Shown: piece after piece, positions 1 to 13,482 of the stretch
Position numbering within the stretch: the stretch's first letter is position 1
How the letters are laid out: each line of letters opens with the position of its first letter
Origin: Niebla homalea
Lineage: Eukaryota; Ascomycota; Lecanoromycetes; Lecanorales; Ramalinaceae
Reading direction: 5' to 3'
Assembly: GCA_019925105.1 (NCBI GenBank)
Contig: JAHGAU010000027.1
Location: 620,001-684,000 of the forward strand
DNA length: 64,000 bases
Program-made: the position numbers and the translations under genes
The notes under the pieces: generated by a model
Told to the model about the DNA's origin: nothing
What the model saw: the letters and a program-made list of their open reading frames with translations, nothing else
Database searches by the model: none

Positions 1-3000
1 ATAAGTATTTAATTATGATCGTAGACCGGAAAATCATAAAATAATATTTCTTAAACCTGGATTCTATAATTCTTAAGATATTAATGTTAATCCCCGTAAT
101 AAGTATCGGGAATTTTAAATTTACCTTAAATAAATATATTAAAGTTAATTTTTACTTCCCGGGTAAGAAAAATTCTAAATTAACCTTTATTAAAATTTAA
201 GTAAAAATTTATATTATTAATAATTTACTTATGAATATTTTAATCGTTATTAATATTATTATATTAAATAAATTAATTATTAACTTTAATAAGTAAAAAT
301 ATACCTTCGGATCTTATAAAAATATAACTATTAATATTATTATATTAATACGGGAGGTTACGTAATTATATAAGGTTATACGCGTTAAATAATAAACTTA
401 TATATTATTAAATTTTACGGTATAAATTCCGATTATTTATTAATAAAAAGATATATTATAAATACTTCTTAAGTTTAAAGAATTTATTTTTAAGTTATAG
501 TTTATATTATCTTATAAACTCGGAATATAAAGGGGAGTTTACGTATATATTATTAATTCCGAAATATTAATTATATAAATAAAAAATAATATTAATATAA
601 AAATACTTTTTCCGAAGAAAATTAAACTTAAAATTATTTACGAATTATTTACGTAACCTTATTATATTATAGTATTAAGTTCGTTTATACCTTTAACCAC
701 CTATAAATAAAAGAATTAAAATTCGAAATTATAAGTTAAGCGTACCGTTATAATAGTAACATCGGTTTTAACTATAATTAAAATAATACCTATAAAAATA
801 ACACTTATTAAAATAGCTTTTATAATTTCTATTTATTCTTAAGGCAATAACTTTACTTTTCTGTAAATTAATAACCGTAAAGAATATACCTTTAAGAATA
901 AATTTAAAATTTATATAAGGAATAAAATAGTAAAATATAAATTAACCAAGGTAATTAATAAATTTCAAGATATTTTTAAGGATAATAATAATACAATAAA
1001 TATATCCGAATTAAACTTTATATTAATTAATCTTAAACTTAATACGACCATTAAGTTTAAGAAAATTTATAATTTAAATAAATAAGATCGCAAAATATTA
1101 AATATAAATTTTAATAAGATATATGCTGAAGGAAAATTAATATAATTAAAGTATTTTACTGAATTTTCCTACTTTACCTTTGTAATTTAACGTAATACCG
1201 TTAACGGAAGGAGAAAAAGAAAAGTAATTATAGATATTTATTCCCTCAATAAAATTACAATATTAAATTCATATTTATTACCGTTATAATTAAAGATTAC
1301 CGTATTAATCATAAAATTTACGTACGTTATTATAATCGATATTTACGGCTATTTTTATTAATTTAAAGTAAAACTAATAAATAGATATAAACTAAGTATT
1401 ATCTTTTATTAAGGATAAAAAGAATCTTTAATATATTTTATAAGCTTTAAAAACAGCCCATTATACGTATAACGCTAGATAGATAATATATTATGATTAA
1501 TTCAGAAATTCATTAAAGCCTTTATTAATAATATTATCGTTTTTTATTATATTCTTAAGGAATATATTTCATATTTACGTTAAACGTTTTAAATACTAAA
1601 GGATAAATACGTAGACCTATTACCGTAAAAATCATTTATTAGGTACCCCTCCGTAAAGTTATTTAAGTAACGAGTTAATTCTTTTAAACTCTTTATGCTT
1701 AATAATAAAATTAAAGTAATTTATAATTTTCACTTTCCGAATTTATTATATAACTTAAAGATTTTCTTAGGATTAATAAATTAACTTCGTACCGGAGTTT
1801 AAAATTATATATAATAAGTATTACTATTATAATTACGTAAAATCGAGCTTTTTATAAATCTCTAAAAATCTAACCCTGATATTATTGGCCCTTAATAAAA
1901 GTAAAAGATATCTCGGATAAAGTATATATTTACTTAAGTAGAAAAAACTATATTTAAAGATTTATAAAAAACTTTTAATAAACTTATATTTCTTACGTAT
2001 TATAATCCAATTAAGTTTTTATTTATAGATATTAACGCTTTAAAAAAACTTAATATTACTATTATAATATATTATATTAAGGGAGATCCGGATCCTTTAA
2101 AGACTACGGATTTAATCAAGATTCCCCGTAATTAAGTATAATTAATCATATTTTTTTTAAGAGCCTAAATTAGGCGGAGTAAAATTATTAACTTATTAAA
2201 CTTAAGACCGTTAATACCGTTTAAGTAATTTAAAAAATTTATTATTTAATTAAAATTAATAATTATTATTTAAATTATATTATTTTTACCGATTATAACG
2301 TAATAATTAATATTTTAAAATAAATTAATTTAAAAATATATATTATTAATAAATTAAATTTACGTTTAATAAAGGTATTATAATATTTCTTTATATTTCA
2401 TATTTTATTACGTTATAAGTTTAGAATATTAAATATAGTTCCCGATATACTCTTATATTTACCCAGTAATACGTAATCTCCATCCTTAAGTATCGGAATT
2501 CTTAATAACGTTAATAATATCGAATTTATATATTTATAATACGTATAAATCTTAAATAAATTTAAAAAGCGGATAAAAATAATATATAACGAGGAGAAAA
2601 TATAGTCGTATATAAAAAGCGTACTTAAATCAGAAAATACATAAAAGATAAAGGATATTAACGATAATTTAAAGATCGGTCGGGATTTATAAAAATTATA
2701 AATTAAGTTAAAATTCAAATTAATTAATAACTTTATTTATCATATTAAGTTCGTTAATAAAGCTTTAAAGCTATATATATTTAATAAGCTTAAATATAAT
2801 ATATTTAAAATAACTTTCAATAAATTACTTTATAACGGCTTTAACCGTTCTTATAATTAAATTATAAAATTAATATACTTACGTAGCCTTAATAAACGCC
2901 TGTATACTTATATAACCTATTGTTAAACTTATAACCTAAATTAAATTAAGCAATATACTCTTTATAGTAATCTTTAACCTATTGGATCGCCCCTAGAAAT

Positions 3001-4535
3001 CTTCTATATTATCTATATGGATTTTATCCTTAGGTTACCGGAATTTTATAATTACGATACCCTTTTAATAGTTATAAATAAATTTAATAAGTAAGTTTTC
3101 TTAATTCTTAATAATAATATATTTTCCGTTTATAAGTAAGTTTAAGTTCTAATTAATAAATTAAACCGTTAAAGTTAAGGGGTCCCGATAGCTATTATCT
3201 CCGATCGTAACCGTAAGTTTATATCAGAATTTTAATAAGATATATTCTAAATACTCAGTATTATAATTCTGGCTTTAACCGCCTATTACCCTTAAATAGA
3301 TAAGCAGAGTAAAAGGATAAATTAAACCGTTAAAATTACTATACGCTTTTTTTATATAATATATTTAACCGAAGATTAAATTTTAATTATTTTATTTATT
3401 TAAGGTATAATTAATAATTTTAAATCTATAATTATATAATTCTTATTAAACGAAATATATTATAGGATTAATATTAAGGATATACTTAACTTATTAAATA
3501 CTTTACCGGTATAAAATTATAATATATTACGTTTAAGAAATCGTAAGAACGCTTAAGATATTATTATATTTTCGTAACTTACTTTTAAATTCCGTTATAA
3601 TTAAAATTATAAGTTAATAAAATTTATAGTTAATAACTTAATTTACTTAAAATTATATATAAATTATAATATCCTAAGACTTAAGAATAAGAAACTTAAT
3701 TAATAGTACGTTAACCTTTTTATTATAATTAAGAAAATTAGAAAGTTAATATACCGCTTAAACTTATTTATTCGTATAAGGATTATATAGCCGATTTTAA
3801 TTGTAATATTAAAACCAGTTAAAGACCCCGTAAAAAATCTATATTATTAAATATACGAATATAAGTTACCTGTAGTAATCGAGGCCGATTCCGAAGGAGA
3901 GAAAAAATATATTATTAAGTATATTATCCGTAAGTTATAAAATAACAGGTTTTTAATTAAATAATTTAACTAAGGCCTTAAGGATAATATATAGTTACCT
4001 TAACGAGAAATTTACTTAAATCTATTTATTAAATTTAAGTTTACGTAATCAGAATAACCGTTACGATATCGTCCTGGAAGATTACGTAAGTCTACCCTTT
4101 TATCTTTAAATTTATACTGCGGTAGACCAACGTTATTATAGCTAAGGAGATTAATTGAATTAGTATTACCGTATTAAAGGCTATAGGCTATACCGACTAT
4201 AAATTAATATTGATCTTAGCGATTAAGAATATTGGAGTATTAACGTCCGTTTAACGTCTTATATTTATGACGTCCTCCCTCTGCGTCGTTTTAATATTTA
4301 ATAATATTAATTTATAAGCATTAAGTATTTAATATAATATACTATTAGGGATAGTGGCTTTTTTCTCTTTTTTAACGGCATTTATTATATATAGCACCTT
4401 TTATACCTTAATACTTAATTAATAGTAATAAAGCCGGGGATTACCCGGTGTACCTTAAATAGCTGGGAGCAGTCTCCCACTTAGATTCTTCATCATTATC
4501 ATACACTTTTACCACTATACACATTGCATCCAGCA
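1..4535 (+). mobile_element. Gypsy-1: RIP-degraded chromodomain Gypsy LTR retrotransposon, 5' side cut by window edge
   Basis: Pol domains can be read on the plus strand through RIP-made stops. An RNase H-like segment (YYNP...FIDINA, from F/DP...TDA) lies near 1998-2039. The integrase core follows, with a DRN motif at about 3199-3210 and a decayed 'TAYHPQTDGQSERTN' block at 3272-3322. A chromodomain-like stretch (YEVERIL...YLVKW type, mutated) starts about 3909. RT-RH-IN-chromodomain is Gypsy (Metaviridae) order. RT probably lies around 1100-1900 but I could not assign its active-site box. No reading frame is open, so the element is dead. The 5' LTR and most of gag are outside the window or unrecognisable. 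Confidence 0.75.
4431..4535 (+). repeat. Less mutated ~100-bp end, possibly the outer part of the Gypsy-1 3' LTR
   Basis: Base composition suddenly becomes normal here (CpA and TpG return) just past the Gypsy-1 chromodomain, and the segment ends in CA where LINE D begins. An LTR edge left outside the RIP-treated duplication would look like this, as is clearly seen in the Copia element at 22205-28011. The matching 5' LTR is not in the window, so this is inference. Confidence 0.3.
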
Positions 4536-5338
4536 CTCCGGATAAATAAAAACGGCTTAATTTATTTCCTCTTTATCGTATACGTTAATAATTAAATTAA
4601 CGTTAATTCCAAATATAAATAATAAAAATAGGACGTTATATATATATTAATCTTTTATTTATTATTTAAGGAGCTTAAATTAAGATTAATTAAAAAAATA
4701 AAAATTAACGATTATTGCTAAATACTTATTAATAAAAAGGGTATTAAAGCGGCCGTTAAATTTATAATAATTACGGGCTTATTATTATAATTTAATTTAA
4801 TTAAGGAAATAAATAAAGTGGTCGAAAATTTAATTAAGAAATTTCGTTATTAACTTAAGAATAAAAAGTAATAACGGAAAAACTATACTTAATAAGGGGT
4901 TAAAAGGGCTATAAATATTAAAGCGGTATAAGAAGCGATATTATATCGGTCGGTAAAGTCATATAAATAAGGTAATAATAATATACGTATTAATAAAGAT
5001 ATTTAATAATATAATCGGAATTTTAAAATTTTAATATTAAATAAACTTATAAGGTAACGGAAAAATAATAAGTTTAAAAATAACCCTTAAATAAATTCAA
5101 TCGTAATATTATAGGTTTTCTTAAAAAAGGCATATAAATAAATTCTTATTCTTTAAATAACCGTAAATACTCTTAGCCCTTAAAACGTAAGTAAAAACTG
5201 GGTAAATACCGGTTTTTATTTTTAACGTTATGGATATCGGGTTTTTTACGGTTACCAATAAGGTTAAATGGCTGAGTATTAAAGAACGCCGGAATTAACT
5301 TAGCTAGATCCGTAATATAAATCAATCAATCAATCAAT
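4536..5338 (+). mobile_element. LINE copy D: 5'-truncated 3' fragment of the Tad1-like LINE
   Basis: The segment aligns by eye with the last ~800 bp of LINE C (59385-60184), including the 3' motif 'AACGCCGGAATTA', the 'GCTAGATCCGTA' block and a terminal (AATC)n tail at about 5321-5338. Truncation at the 5' end is normal for LINE insertions made by target-primed reverse transcription. RIP-mutated. No target duplication is recognisable, because the right-hand neighbour (LINE E) is itself broken at the junction. Confidence 0.75.
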
Positions 5339-6197
5339 ATATCTTTATTAACGTTATACTTAATATAACGGTAAAATATTTCTTTATACGTTTTAAGGAA
5401 TTAAGTCTTTTTATTACCGGAGGAAGCCTATAATTAACGATCTTAAGCCTTAAGTAAAGAACCGTATTCTCCCTTTTTATACTCCTTAACGTAACCTTTT
5501 TTTCGGTTTTTATAAAATATAATAAATATATCTTATTTATTATAACGGTAAATAATTGCCTTAAAACCTTAATTAATTTATATTTTCTTTTATTAATTTA
5601 AGTTTTAAACTTTTTTAAGCTTTCCCTTATTTTTAACGACGTTATATTAAAGAGGATATCTTTATTTTATAACTTACGTACTGTGATAATTTACTTTATT
5701 AATAATTCTATTATTATTTTAAAAGCCTTTATTAATTATAACGGGTTTATTTTTATAACCGCGTTCCTTTCCTTATTACTAAATAAACGGACTATTATTA
5801 TCCTTATTTTCTTTAATATAATTACCCTTTCTTCTATGATTTTTTTATTCTTTATTGCGGGTACTTTTTTTATTATTTTTATCGCCCAGCTTTCTTTTAT
5901 TTAAGGGGTTATCGTTTTTATACTTTTATTTTATACCTTTAATTTTAAGCTGCCGTTTTTATCCTTTATTAACGTTTTCGCTCCCGCCTTTTAAAAGCCC
6001 CGTAAATACTCCGTTTCCCTTAATTTTACCTTTATTTTTATATAAAAGTCCTTTATACTTTTTAATTTAATCTATAATATCGGTTAGGTTTTTAACGTAA
6101 TATCTTTTTACTTTACTATAAAGAGTCTTTTTAAAGTTTTTACTGTTTCCCTTATTACCTTTTTACCTTTATTTATTAAGCGATATATTATCTCCGC
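5339..6197 (-). mobile_element. LINE copy E, inner part (minus strand), split by LINE A
   Basis: The reverse complement matches LINE A from about 6653 to 7500 (the ORF1 region). It continues exactly where the piece at 12006-12475 stops, so the two are one minus-strand LINE interrupted by LINE A. Its 3' part ends abruptly at the (AATC)n tail of LINE D. Heavily RIP-mutated. Confidence 0.75.
6185..6197 (+). repeat. Left target-site duplication of LINE A (13 bp)
   Basis: ATATTATCTCCGC occurs directly before LINE A and again at 12006-12018 directly after its (AATC)n tail. The sequence belongs to the minus-strand LINE E target. Confidence 0.85.
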
Positions 6198-9100
6198 GAA
6201 GAGACGAGATGGCGACGAACAAAGGGACCCCAGAGGTCCAAAACCATACGTACATACATAGTTTTAATAACAGTAAAAGAAGTATATCAAGTGCGATAAA
6301 TGGAAGTAACGTAATAATTAAGAATAAGGTAATAAACGGGTAAGTAACTTATATTAATAGAAACGGCGATAACGCGTACGGGTAATATAATAATAATAAG
6401 CCGGATAACGCTTAAAATAAATAAGGGAATTAAGGTTAATAAAATACGTATATTAAAGCGCGTAAAATACGTAATAATAATACGGAAATAATAGATAAAT
6501 AAGGGGGTAAAAAGGCCGGTATAATATTAATAATAAAGGGTACAGGCGGGGGGAAGGGACGGAAAAACCGTTATAAAAATATTATTAAGGGTATATAAAA
6601 AAGGAATAAAGCTAATAAAGAAAATAAAACCTTAAAAGATTAAAGGTAAAAAACGGAGATAATACGTCGCCCGGTAAATAAAGGCGAAAGGGTAATAAGG
6701 GAGGCAATAAAGGCCTTAAAAGGATTCTTTACGGTAAAGTGGAAGGATATTACGTTAAAGACCTAATTAATACTATAGATTAAATTGAAAAACGTAAGGG
6801 ACTTCTATATAAAAATAAAGGTAAAATTAAGGAAAACGGAGCGCTTACGGGGCTTTTAAGGGGCGGAAGTAAGGGCATTAATAAAGGATAAAGACGGCGG
6901 CTTAAGGTTAAGGATATAAAGCGAGGATATAAAGGCGGTAATCCCTTAAGTAAAAGAAAATTAAGCAATAAGGATAATAAAAAGGGTACCCGCGGTAAAG
7001 AATAAGGGGATAACGGAGGAAAGGGTAGCCATATTAAGAAAAACGAAAATAATAACGGTCTATTTATTTAATAATAAGGAGAAGAACGCGGTTACGGAAA
7101 TAAACCTATTATAGTTAATAAAAGCTTTTAAAATAACGATAAAACTATTAATAAAACAAATTATTACGGTATATAAACTATAAAATAAGAATATTTTCCT
7201 TAATATAATATTATTAAAGGCGAAGGAAAGCTTAAAAAAATTTAAAAATTAAATTAATAAAAGAAAATATAAATTAATTAAAATTTTAAGGTAATCGTTT
7301 ACTATTATAATAAATAAAATATACTTATTATATTTTATAAAAACCGAAAAAAAGGCTACGTTAAGGAATATAAAAAAAGAGAATACGGTTTTTTACTTAA
7401 AGCTTAAAATTATTAACTATAAACTTCCTCCAATAATAAGGAAATTTAATTCCTTAAAACGTATAAAAAAGTATTCTATTATTATATTAAGTATAATATT
7501 AATAAAAATATATAATAACGTTTTAAATAAAAGGATTATTAAAAAAGGATATCTTAAAATAACTTAATTATAAAATAAAACGGCGGATATTTATTAATAT
7601 TTTAAATATTAAAATTATAAATATATTATTATAAAATATTTTAATATTATAAAATATACGGTTTACGTTAAGGATTATAATACCTATAAGTATATAAAAT
7701 TAATAATTAAAAAACTTATAAAAGGCGCGTTTAAATACGTTATATATAATAAGGAAAAATATAAAATATAGGATTCTAAGTATATAATAAAAACCAAAGA
7801 GATTAAACGTAAAAAAACCTAAATAACTGCGAAAATCCAACGGTATAATACGTACGGAACTGGTTTAACGGGCCAATTAAAAGCAGTTTTAAGATATAAA
7901 TTTAATTAATTAAATAATAAGGGGTAAATAACGGTAATAAATAAAGTAAAAAAAAAGAAACTCCTTATAATTCCGATTTTAAGGGCTGGCCGTTTTACGT
8001 TTTTAATAATAGCCGGGAAAATATTAAGTTAAAAAACGTTTGACTTTAATAAGAAGTCCGTAACTTAAACGGGTATAAATAAAAGAGCCTTTATAAAAAT
8101 TAATATATAATATATTAATACTTTTAAGAATAATATAATATAACGTTTATAATAAAAGAATTAAAATAATAATATTAATATTTAAATTTAAAAAAGTTAA
8201 AAACGTTAATATTATAATAATATAGGAATTACTATATAGCTTATATATATATTCGTTTATTAATCCGGGGGAGGGGTTTTATTTAACCTTTAAGGGGGAT
8301 AAAATAATTAAAATATACTTCTTTATAAATAAGTGGCTTAACGTAAATAATTAAGATATTACTTATTATAATAAAAACCTTTATATACTCCGTATTATAA
8401 AGGAAAAGGACTTAAAGGGCGACCTTAATATTTATAACGTATATAATCCGTTACCGGTTAATAAAGAAAAATTATTTATAATACTACTATTTAAAAAGGT
8501 CTTAATTACTTTAAGTAAATATATATTACTTAAAGACTTTAATTTATATTATTATATATAAAACGAAAAAAAGTATATAATAAATTAAGTTAAATCAGAC
8601 GACCTATTAATAATTACCGCTTAAGTTAACTTTTTATTATTAATATTATAAGGGATTATTATATAAAAGAATTATAAGTTTAAAATAACGATTAATTTAA
8701 CCTTTAATATGAAAAAGGTTATTAACGTAATTATAATATATAGGCTATAAAAGGACTTAAAATATGGCTTAAACTATATACCGATATAAATAACTTTAAA
8801 TTAAATTATTAATAAGACCTTATTATTACCGGTAAAGAAAACGTAAAAAATAATTAAAATAACGGAGGTTTATAAGAAAGCGGAAAAAAATAATAATATA
8901 ATTCACGGACCTCCCTTAATTAAATAATAGAAACCGGATTAACCTTTTTATAAAATAAATAATAAAAACATTAAATAAAATAATTAATAAAATAATCTTA
9001 ATAATAAAACCCTCTTAAAGAACTAAAATTTATTAAAATAAAAAATATATAACCGCGATTATAAAAGCGAAAAAGCTAATAAAGTAAACTTTTAAATATA

Positions 9101-12005
9101 AGAATTAAAAAATATTTAATTAATTAAAAGTTACATAAAAAAAAGGGAAAAAACTATTAAAAAGGTTAAATAAATATACTTTTAATTTACGGTATATAAT
9201 TTAACGGTTTTATTTTATAGTATTTAGAAGTTAATAAAATATAATAAAAAATAAAATAAGAAATTAAAATTTATCCTTAAATTTCCGTTTTTTAAGAAAC
9301 CCGATAATATATTAATTAATACCTTTAACGGTAAGATCGAAACCCTTAAAAGAATATTTTTCCCCCCTTTATTAAAGGCTAGCTTAAACGATATTAACGG
9401 CGTTATATACTTTAACCCTATATTAATAAATAAAGTAATAATATAAAATATAATAATTAAAATAATTAATAAATTAAAAAAAAATAAAGCCCCGGGACCG
9501 AATAAGATCCCCAATAGATTCCTATTAATAATAATATTACCATTTAAAAAAGTTTTTACCTATTTTTTTTAAGTATATTTTAACGTTAATTATTACTTAC
9601 GTAAATTTAAGGAGGTAAAAACGATTATCCTTAAAAAACTTATTAAGCCGGATTACTTTAAAGTAAAGTTTTATAAACTTATTATATTCTTTTATATATT
9701 AAGGAAAGTTTTAAAAATAATAATAATAAAGATCCTTAATAATTATATAAAGAATTACGGATTTCTCCCCGATTAATAAATAAAAATAAAAAGAAATTAA
9801 TTAATAGAAATAGCCCTTAAAGGATTAATTAACGGCGTATATATAATATAAGGTTATAGGAAGAAATATATTATAAGTTTTTTTCTTTTAATATTATAAA
9901 TATTTTTAATAAAATAAATTATTAAAAATTATTATATAACTTAAAATAGAAGAAAATATTACTTTTCTTAATTAAATAAATAAAAAGTTTCTTAAGCGAC
10001 CGAGTTATGTTAATTAGCTTAAAATAAAAAATAAGCCCAATAAAGCCCGCTATAATAAGGATTCCTTAAAGATCGTTTATTTTTTTTATATTATTTTTAT
10101 TCTTTAACGGTTTATTAATCGAGGAGTTCATTAAGTTAAAATAGAAGGTTTAAGTTAAAAACTTTATTAATAACGTTTACCTTTTAGCTTATAATATTTC
10201 TATATATATAAATTATTTAAAATTAAAATAAATTTATAAAGTCTATTTTCAGTAAATAAGAACTTATAAGGCTTAATTCACATTATATAAATGAAAGTTC
10301 ATTTATATAATTAAAAGCTTAAAGTTATACGATATAATAGTTATAATAAACTTAAGTAAAATTATAGTAAAGCCGGATATTAATATTAAAGTCCTTAACC
10401 TTTAAGTAAATAAAAAACTTGATTAAAAAGATTATATAAGAAAGGTTTAAAAGAAAATAACTTTATAAGAAAAGGGCCTTATTTATTTCACTATATTAAT
10501 ATAGGAAGTTACGTTATAAAAGGCCCGGACTATTTATTAAGCCGTAATAAAGTTAGCTATAATATACATTATAATTATTTAATATATATTTAAAAATATT
10601 CCAGAATATAAAAAAAAGCTTATTTAAATATTATAGAAAGTCTAAAACCGGTATTTAAAAATAATTAATAATATTTATAAAGTAACCTTTATCTTAATAT
10701 TAAAGTTTAAGGTTTTTATATTATTAATTGAAATCTCGTTAAATTAAATAATTATTTAAATAAAGTTAAAAAAATATATATACTTAATTACGATAATAAG
10801 AAACGGGCGGATCCGCCAGAATTTTAATAAGTTTTAAGTTAAAAAGAATAAATTAAAAATATTTATTTCCCTTCTTATTAAAATAAAATAGGAATAAATT
10901 AAGAAAAAAGTTAACTTTATTAATATCCCGGAGGTTAATTTAAATATATATAAATTCCCGTTAAACGTAAAAGAAATTAAGATTAAAAGGATTTAAAAAG
11001 CGAAAACTATAATAATTATTTTATAAATTATAATAAAATAAATTAAGTATTAACGGAAATATAAAAACTTTATACCTTAAAGTTATTATTATTTAACTTT
11101 TAACGATAAAAAGATTATTAATAAGTATTTCCGTTATTATAATATTATAAGGAAGGATAATAACGTATTAATAATTTAATTCCGGACGGGTAAAAACAAT
11201 TTAACTTATTTCTTATTTATTATATATACCGGAAATCGGATAAATACCAAATATAAATATAAATAAAGAAAATAAAACGCTATATACGTTTTTATTTTTT
11301 ATTTTTTATTTATAAAGGTTAAGTTAAAACTTATCGTAAAAATTAATATTTATAATTATTATTAAATATTATTTATAAAGCGAAATATCCTTATTAAGTT
11401 TATAATATTTACCGGATTATTATTATAGTTTAACTTTACTATAAAAATAAATAAGGTTATTAAAAACCTTATAAAGAAGGCTTATTACCGGTAAAGGAAG
11501 AAAAAGAGAAGCGGAAACCGGTTATATTAATTATATAAACCGGAAAGTATCTTTTATAATTATAAGGATATAATAGTAAACGTTTATTAAAAGTCTTTAA
11601 AAAAATTAATAGCGATAATAATATAAAAAAGATATATATTAAATACGTAAATATTAATAAGGATATTTAAAAATATTACGTAAAATTAAGGTAATATAAA
11701 TATATAAAAGAGCGGAAGAATAATAAGCTTAAAGGTAATTTTTATAAGGATACGGTTATAAGATTATAGATTTTCTTAAGGGAATTAAAGTATAAGAAAT
11801 ATATAAATAAATTATTATTCTTTAAACGGCCGTTAATATTTTCTACCTTAAGGGATAAAGGGTAAAAGCCTGATAAACGCCGGTTTTTACTTTAACGTTA
11901 TAAGTATTAAGTTTTTACGGTTATTAATAAGGCTAAAAGGCCGCGTATTAAGGAACGCCGGAATTAGCTTAACTAGATCCGTAATATAAATCAATCAATC
12001 AATCA
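6198..12005 (+). mobile_element. LINE copy A: full-length Tad1-like non-LTR retrotransposon, RIP-inactivated
   Basis: About 5.8 kb with a very short 5' leader, ORF1 start ATG at 6209, and two decayed CCHC zinc knuckles near 7586-7690 (C-x2-C-x4-H-x4-C spacing with Cys mostly changed to Tyr). An endonuclease-like region follows around 8100-8800. The reverse transcriptase shows 'KAPGPDKIPNR' at about 9487-9520, 'RPISLLNTLGKVLE' (mutated) at about 9667-9710 and the F-V-D-D catalytic box (as FINN, Asp to Asn) at 10163-10174. The 3' end carries an (AATC)n tail at about 11987-12005. Gag-like ORF1 with knuckles plus EN-RT ORF2 is typical of fungal Tad1/L1-type LINEs. Every frame is closed by RIP stops. 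Intact 13-bp target duplication. Confidence 0.88.
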
Positions 12006-12018
12006 ATATTATCTCCGC
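12006..12018 (+). repeat. Right target-site duplication of LINE A (13 bp)
   Basis: Second copy of ATATTATCTCCGC, starting at the last bases of the (AATC)n tail; pairs with 6185-6197. Confidence 0.85.
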
Positions 12019-12475
12019 TTTTTATTTTTGGTCTTTTAAGGTCTTATTTTCTTTATTAACTTTATTTCCCTTTTATATACTTTTAATAATACTTTTATTA
12101 CGGTTTTCCCGCCTTTTCTTTCCGTTTATATTTTTTATTATTAATACCGTACCGGCTTTCTTACCCCCTTATTTACTTATTACTTCCGTATTATTATTAC
12201 GCGTTTTATATACTTTAATACGCGTATTTTATTAACCTTAATTTCTTTATTTATTTTAAGTATTATCCGGCTTATTATTATTATATTGCCCGTATACGTC
12301 GTCGCCGTTTCTATTAATATAAGTTATTTACCCGTTTATTACCTTATTCTTAACCACCACGTTACTTCTACTTATCGTATTTAATATATTTCCCTTACTG
12401 TTATTAGAGCTATGTATATACGTATCGTTTTAGACCTCTGGGGTCCCTTTATTCGTCGCTATTTTCTCTATCTTT
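12006..12475 (-). mobile_element. LINE copy E, 5' end (minus strand)
   Basis: The reverse complement matches the first ~450 bp of LINE A, including the conserved start 'GCGACGAATAAAGGGACCCC' region. The ORF1 start codon at 12460-12462 reads ATA, a RIP-type change of ATG. The element runs leftwards and resumes at 6197 beyond LINE A. It borders the Gypsy-2 relic at about 12475. Confidence 0.8.
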
Positions 12476-13482
12476 TCATTAATTATATATAGAAAGCATT
12501 TAAGTACGGAAAAAGTAATTTAAAAGTATTATAAGCATTTATAATAATTTAAATAAACTTTTATTTAAAGGATATTACTTATATAATTAATAATTAGGTT
12601 TATTTATTTATTAAAAGTATAAAGATTATTAAATTATATAAGAAATTAAATTATAAAATAATTAATCTTTATAAGATTATAAGTAAAAAGGGATATTTAT
12701 ATAAACTTAAGTTACTTAAAAGTGCTTATATAAATAACGTATTTTATATTAATCTTTTAAGGATAATAATAAAAACTTATTACTTAAAAAGAATTTATTT
12801 TAATAAATATAAATCTTATTAATAGTTAAAAAAATAAATCGACGTAAATAATATTTTAAATCCTTAATTTTTAGACGAACGGACACTGATAATATAAAGT
12901 TAATTAAGTTAAATATCATTTAAATTTTAAATAATATAATACCGATAGAAATAAGTTTAAATATATAATTAACGTAATCGCTGAATTTTATTATTAATAT
13001 TTATAGAAACCGGGTCCTTATAATCGACTATAAAGGTAAAAATAACTTATATACTAAAGAATATATAAACCGGCTGTTTATTATATATTAAGTTATTTAT
13101 CTCGGTTCTTATAATTTCGTATTTTTCTTCGCTTATTACTTATAACGTTATAACTTTACCTATAATCTTTAACTTTTACGACGGTTAATATATATTTATA
13201 TATCGCGGTCGATATCTCGGAAAAAAGGGGGGTAACATTATCAGTATATTGGCTTATAAGGGCTATTAAGTAGGCTATTAAGTAATATATCTGGTAGATA
13301 AATTATAAGTATTACGGTAACAATATATAAACGAGTTACTCGCGTCGTTTATCTCGGTTACCAGCTATAAGGGGTAAGGTAACTTAACGTATATTAATAA
13401 AAGGCCTTTTTGGTTAATATTTATACTTTTACTCTTTATAATTATTCTTTCGATTAATATATACCCTTATAATCTCATTCCA
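12476..13482 (+). mobile_element. Gypsy-2 copy 1: 3' end (integrase C-terminus, chromodomain-like tail, PPT, 3' LTR)
   Basis: Mutated codons from about 12600 to 12790 read as an integrase C-terminus of the 'KVYLSxKNI...KKLDxKxIGPYKI...GYSYKLELPxSAxIHNVFHVxLLR' type. A decayed 'VKW...WY...F...EFH...PGP' tail follows at about 12900-13020, common in fungal Gypsy polyproteins. A polypurine tract at 13221-13232 precedes the LTR. The 5' part is missing; LINE E borders it on the left. A second copy is at 53051-60430. Confidence 0.65.
13233..13482 (+). repeat. 3' LTR of Gypsy-2 copy 1 (approximate ends)
   Basis: Starts after the A6G6 polypurine tract with TAACATTA (TG to TA by RIP) and ends at CA near 13482. 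Similarity to the Gypsy-2 copy at 54366-54384 plus 60197-60430 stops at the same point, which sets the 3' boundary. Confidence 0.55.

Noticed and set aside
5321..5338. (AATC)n arrays at 5321, 11987, 45974, 52995 and 60168 as independent microsatellites or CRISPR-like repeats
   Set aside because: Each sits exactly at the 3' end of a LINE copy and, where testable, is followed by a target duplication; they are LINE tails.
9224..9514. Minus-strand 96-codon frame inside LINE A
   Set aside because: Lies opposite the LINE RT domain; composition (Ile, Leu, Phe, Asn) reflects AT-rich DNA.
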